A stretch of 64,000 nucleotides of DNA, from the NCBI GenBank assembly GCA_021531615.1, contig JADYUE010000006.1:1-64000 (forward strand). Direction: 5' to 3'. The DNA comes from Fusobacterium varium. GTDB lineage: Bacteria > Fusobacteriota > Fusobacteriia > Fusobacteriales > Fusobacteriaceae. This document shows, one piece after another, positions 62,361-64,000 of the stretch. Position numbers and translations under genes: made by a program. Positions within the stretch are counted from its first letter, which is position 1. Each line of letters begins with the position of its first letter. The notes under the pieces were generated by a model. The model was given only the letters and a program-made list of their open reading frames with translations, made no database searches and had not been told where the DNA came from.

Positions 62361-64000
62361 CTATTCCTCCTCATAAGACAAGGCTAGTCCAGTAGCAACT
62401 GCATTTCTTGGTCCTTCTACTCCTCTGATATTTCCTCTTCCTGCTACTACTCCATAATATGAAAGTTTTTCTGTAACCATTTGAGGAATTTCAAAGTCTA
62501 AAGCTGAACCTCCAACTAGAACTACATGATCTATATCTCTTATATTTCCACTTGGAGTAACTTTTTTCAAAGCTCTTACTGCATTTACTACAAATACCTT
62601 TTCTTTTGCATCTCTTCTTACACTTTTTATTTTTTCAATAGTCTCATCTATATCTAGAGGAATCATTTGTCCCTCTTTTAAGATTACTACTCTTGCAAAA
62701 ACTCTTGGATCAAGTGGTTCTTCAAAGAATTGAACACTTCCATCTTCGTGTCTTATATTGAAAAGGCTTTCTACTTTTGCTAGAGGATATTTTTTAATAT
62801 CTTCTGCTAAATCGAAATTGTCTATTCCAAGCTCTTTATCTATCAACATTGTTACCATGTTTCCTGCACCTGCTAAGTGACAAGAAAGAATTTTTCCATC
62901 TCTAGTTATAACTGAAGCATCTGTTGATCCTGCTCCCATATCTATAATTGCCAAAGGTTTATTTGTTCCTGGAGTTGTTAAAGCACCAAGAATAGCCATC
63001 TCTGCTTCTACTCCTCCTACAACAACTTTCTTTTGCATCTTTTCTTGAAGATCAGAAGCTATCATCTGCATTTGCAATCTATCAGCTTTTACCATAGCAG
63101 CTAATCCTATAGCATTTTCCATAGAAAATTCTTCAGCTATACCACCTTTTACTTTTTTAGGTACAAAAGTATTTACTGCAAGTAGATCTTGAATTTTTAT
63201 GTTTTTAGGATCTTGTTCTGTAAGTTGTGCCATTACAATTCTTACTTTTTCAAGCATTCCTCCAGCATTAGTTCCTGTTTCTCCCCAAATATCTACTACT
63301 GGGAAACAAGTTTCTAAAGCTTCCATAATCACTTCAGCACCTTTATCTACTTCAATTTCTCTATTCTTTGCCATACCTGCTATATGAATTTTACCAGCTG
63401 GTATTACTCTTGATTTTACATCTCCCTTAGGAGTTTTTATTACTACTGCTGATCTATTTCCAATTAATGCCCTAGAAATAGGTACTATCATTTTTGTCTC
63501 TTCAGAAGTTAGCTTGAATAAAGTAGCTATTCCATATGGGTTTGATAGCATAGAGATAACCTTTCCCTTTTCGGCTACCTCTAATGCTGTCAACATATTT
63601 ACTGGGATTTTTTCAAAGTGCAATACTTCATCAACTATTGGTATCTTCTTATTCAGCCTATTATTTATTAGAACTGCATCATCTTTTTGAACTACTGCTC
63701 CTCTTATATCTACCCCTTTAGCTGTCATATCATTAATTTTTCTAGCTGCATCCTGAAAATCTATATGTTTTGGTATAAGAGCGATTACCTCTTTTCCTGA
63801 TAGTTTCTCATCTATATTGTCTAACAGAACAGATATCCCTACTCCTATTCCTGCTCCCCCTGGAGTAGTAGGATTATGACCTATCATTGTAGATTCAGTT
63901 ATTATAGTTTCTGTTATAGTTTCCATAGCAACGTCACCTATAACAGGAGCTGCTTCATTTATTCTTACTAAAGACAGATCTTTCATATCTCTTCCTGCAG
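62361..64000 (-). CDS. pduG: Diol dehydratase reactivase large subunit (5' end beyond the window)
   Basis: The last roughly 545 of about 610 residues of PduG/DdrA, an ATP-dependent ASKHA-fold reactivase. The reading frame is open to the window edge (AGRD before the first internal Met), and relatives have about 60 more N-terminal residues. Motifs: RINEAAPVIGDVAMETITET, then STMIGHNPTTPGGAG, IIDMGAGSTDAS for phosphate binding and VVLVGGSALDFEIP. The dehydratase subunits pduCDE should lie just beyond the right edge. Confidence 0.95.
   Translation of the reverse strand, partial: AGRDMKDLSLVRINEAAPVIGDVAMETITETIITESTMIGHNPTTPGGAGIGVGISVLLDNIDEKLSGKEVIALIPKHIDFQDAARKINDMTAKGVDIRGAVVQKDDAVLINNRLNKKIPIVDEVLHFEKIPVNMLTALEVAEKGKVISMLSNPYGIATLFKLTSEETKMIVPISRALIGNRSAVVIKTPKGDVKSRVIPAGKIHIAGMAKNREIEVDKGAEVIMEALETCFPVVDIWGETGTNAGGMLEKVRIVMAQLTEQDPKNIKIQDLLAVNTFVPKKVKGGIAEEFSMENAIGLAAMVKADRLQMQMIASDLQEKMQKKVVVGGVEAEMAILGALTTPGTNKPLAIIDMGAGSTDASVITRDGKILSCHLAGAGNMVTMLIDKELGIDNFDLAEDIKKYPLAKVESLFNIRHEDGSVQFFEEPLDPRVFARVVILKEGQMIPLDIDETIEKIKSVRRDAKEKVFVVNAVRALKKVTPSGNIRDIDHVVLVGGSALDFEIPQMVTEKLSYYGVVAGRGNIRGVEGPRNAVATGLALSYEEE

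Noticed and set aside
55572-64000. Reading the operon as ethanolamine utilisation (eut)
   Set aside because: EutJ, EutN and EutE/PduP-type genes are shared by both systems, but pduG and pduH are specific to B12-dependent diol/glycerol dehydratase, and pduL, pduO and pduT also fit pdu.

Overview
The window is from an AT-rich, anaerobic, diderm bacterium, almost certainly a Fusobacterium and most likely of the F. varium / F. ulcerans / F. mortiferum type. The evidence is the Fusobacterium-like protein content: an LPS-core heptosyltransferase cluster and an OmpA lipoprotein (diderm envelope); PerR, superoxide reductase and rubredoxin oxidative-stress genes; pyruvate formate-lyase; a de novo tetrapyrrole operon; and a propanediol-utilisation (pdu) microcompartment operon. 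The species-level guess is inference.

Layout. 1-57: a minus-strand stable-RNA-type promoter firing off the left edge. 110-6028 (minus): DUF1694 gene, murA, rlmB, a sigH-like sigma factor and leuS. 6212-7261 (plus): a secreted Ig-like repeat protein. 7324-9005 (minus): a LysE exporter and tsaD. 9077-12388 (minus): pflB and pflA behind a ZTP riboswitch. 12399-19274 (minus): a glycosyltransferase/LPS-kinase cluster, recA, recX and plsC. 19476-19552: tRNA-Met. 19675-20955 (minus): perR, superoxide reductase and two tandem rubredoxins under a PerR box. 20972-22167: GNAT and truA. 22235-22817 (minus): a six-tRNA operon. 23020-26775: OmpA lipoprotein, patatin, FMN-binding protein and AbgT transporter. 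26791-27018 (minus): two tandem, duplicated sRNA-like units. 27073-30446 (minus): EamA, GNAT, and a NhaC-family transporter behind a lysine riboswitch. 30558-33974 (minus): pgk, gapA and a pseudouridine synthase.

34263-40770 (plus) is a contiguous hemA-hemC-cobA/hemD-hemB-hemL-sirC-ridA operon. It makes uroporphyrinogen III and carries it to precorrin-2/sirohydrochlorin, so it points to siroheme and cobalamin rather than heme. A 711-bp gap with two hairpin repeat elements follows. 41482-45114 holds an M20 amidohydrolase, LD-carboxypeptidase and PBP4. 45346-50369 holds two paralogous pairs of HU-like genes, a LysR regulator, a 56-residue unannotated small protein, a NiCo riboswitch driving a cation-efflux gene, and an orphan Mrr-like nuclease. 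50529-55427 holds a small membrane protein, a sigma-54-type activator, a LysO-family exporter and an ABC exporter.

55572-64000 (minus) is the 3' part of a pdu operon: pduG (cut by the window edge), pduH, two BMC-H shell genes, pduL, a pduM-like gene, pduN, pduO, pduP, pduT and an eutJ-like gene. The B12-dependent diol dehydratase implied by pduG/H and the adenosyltransferase pduO fit well with the corrin-precursor operon upstream. Three riboswitch classes (ZTP, lysine, NiCo), each directly upstream of a gene that matches its ligand, are the best-supported regulatory features.
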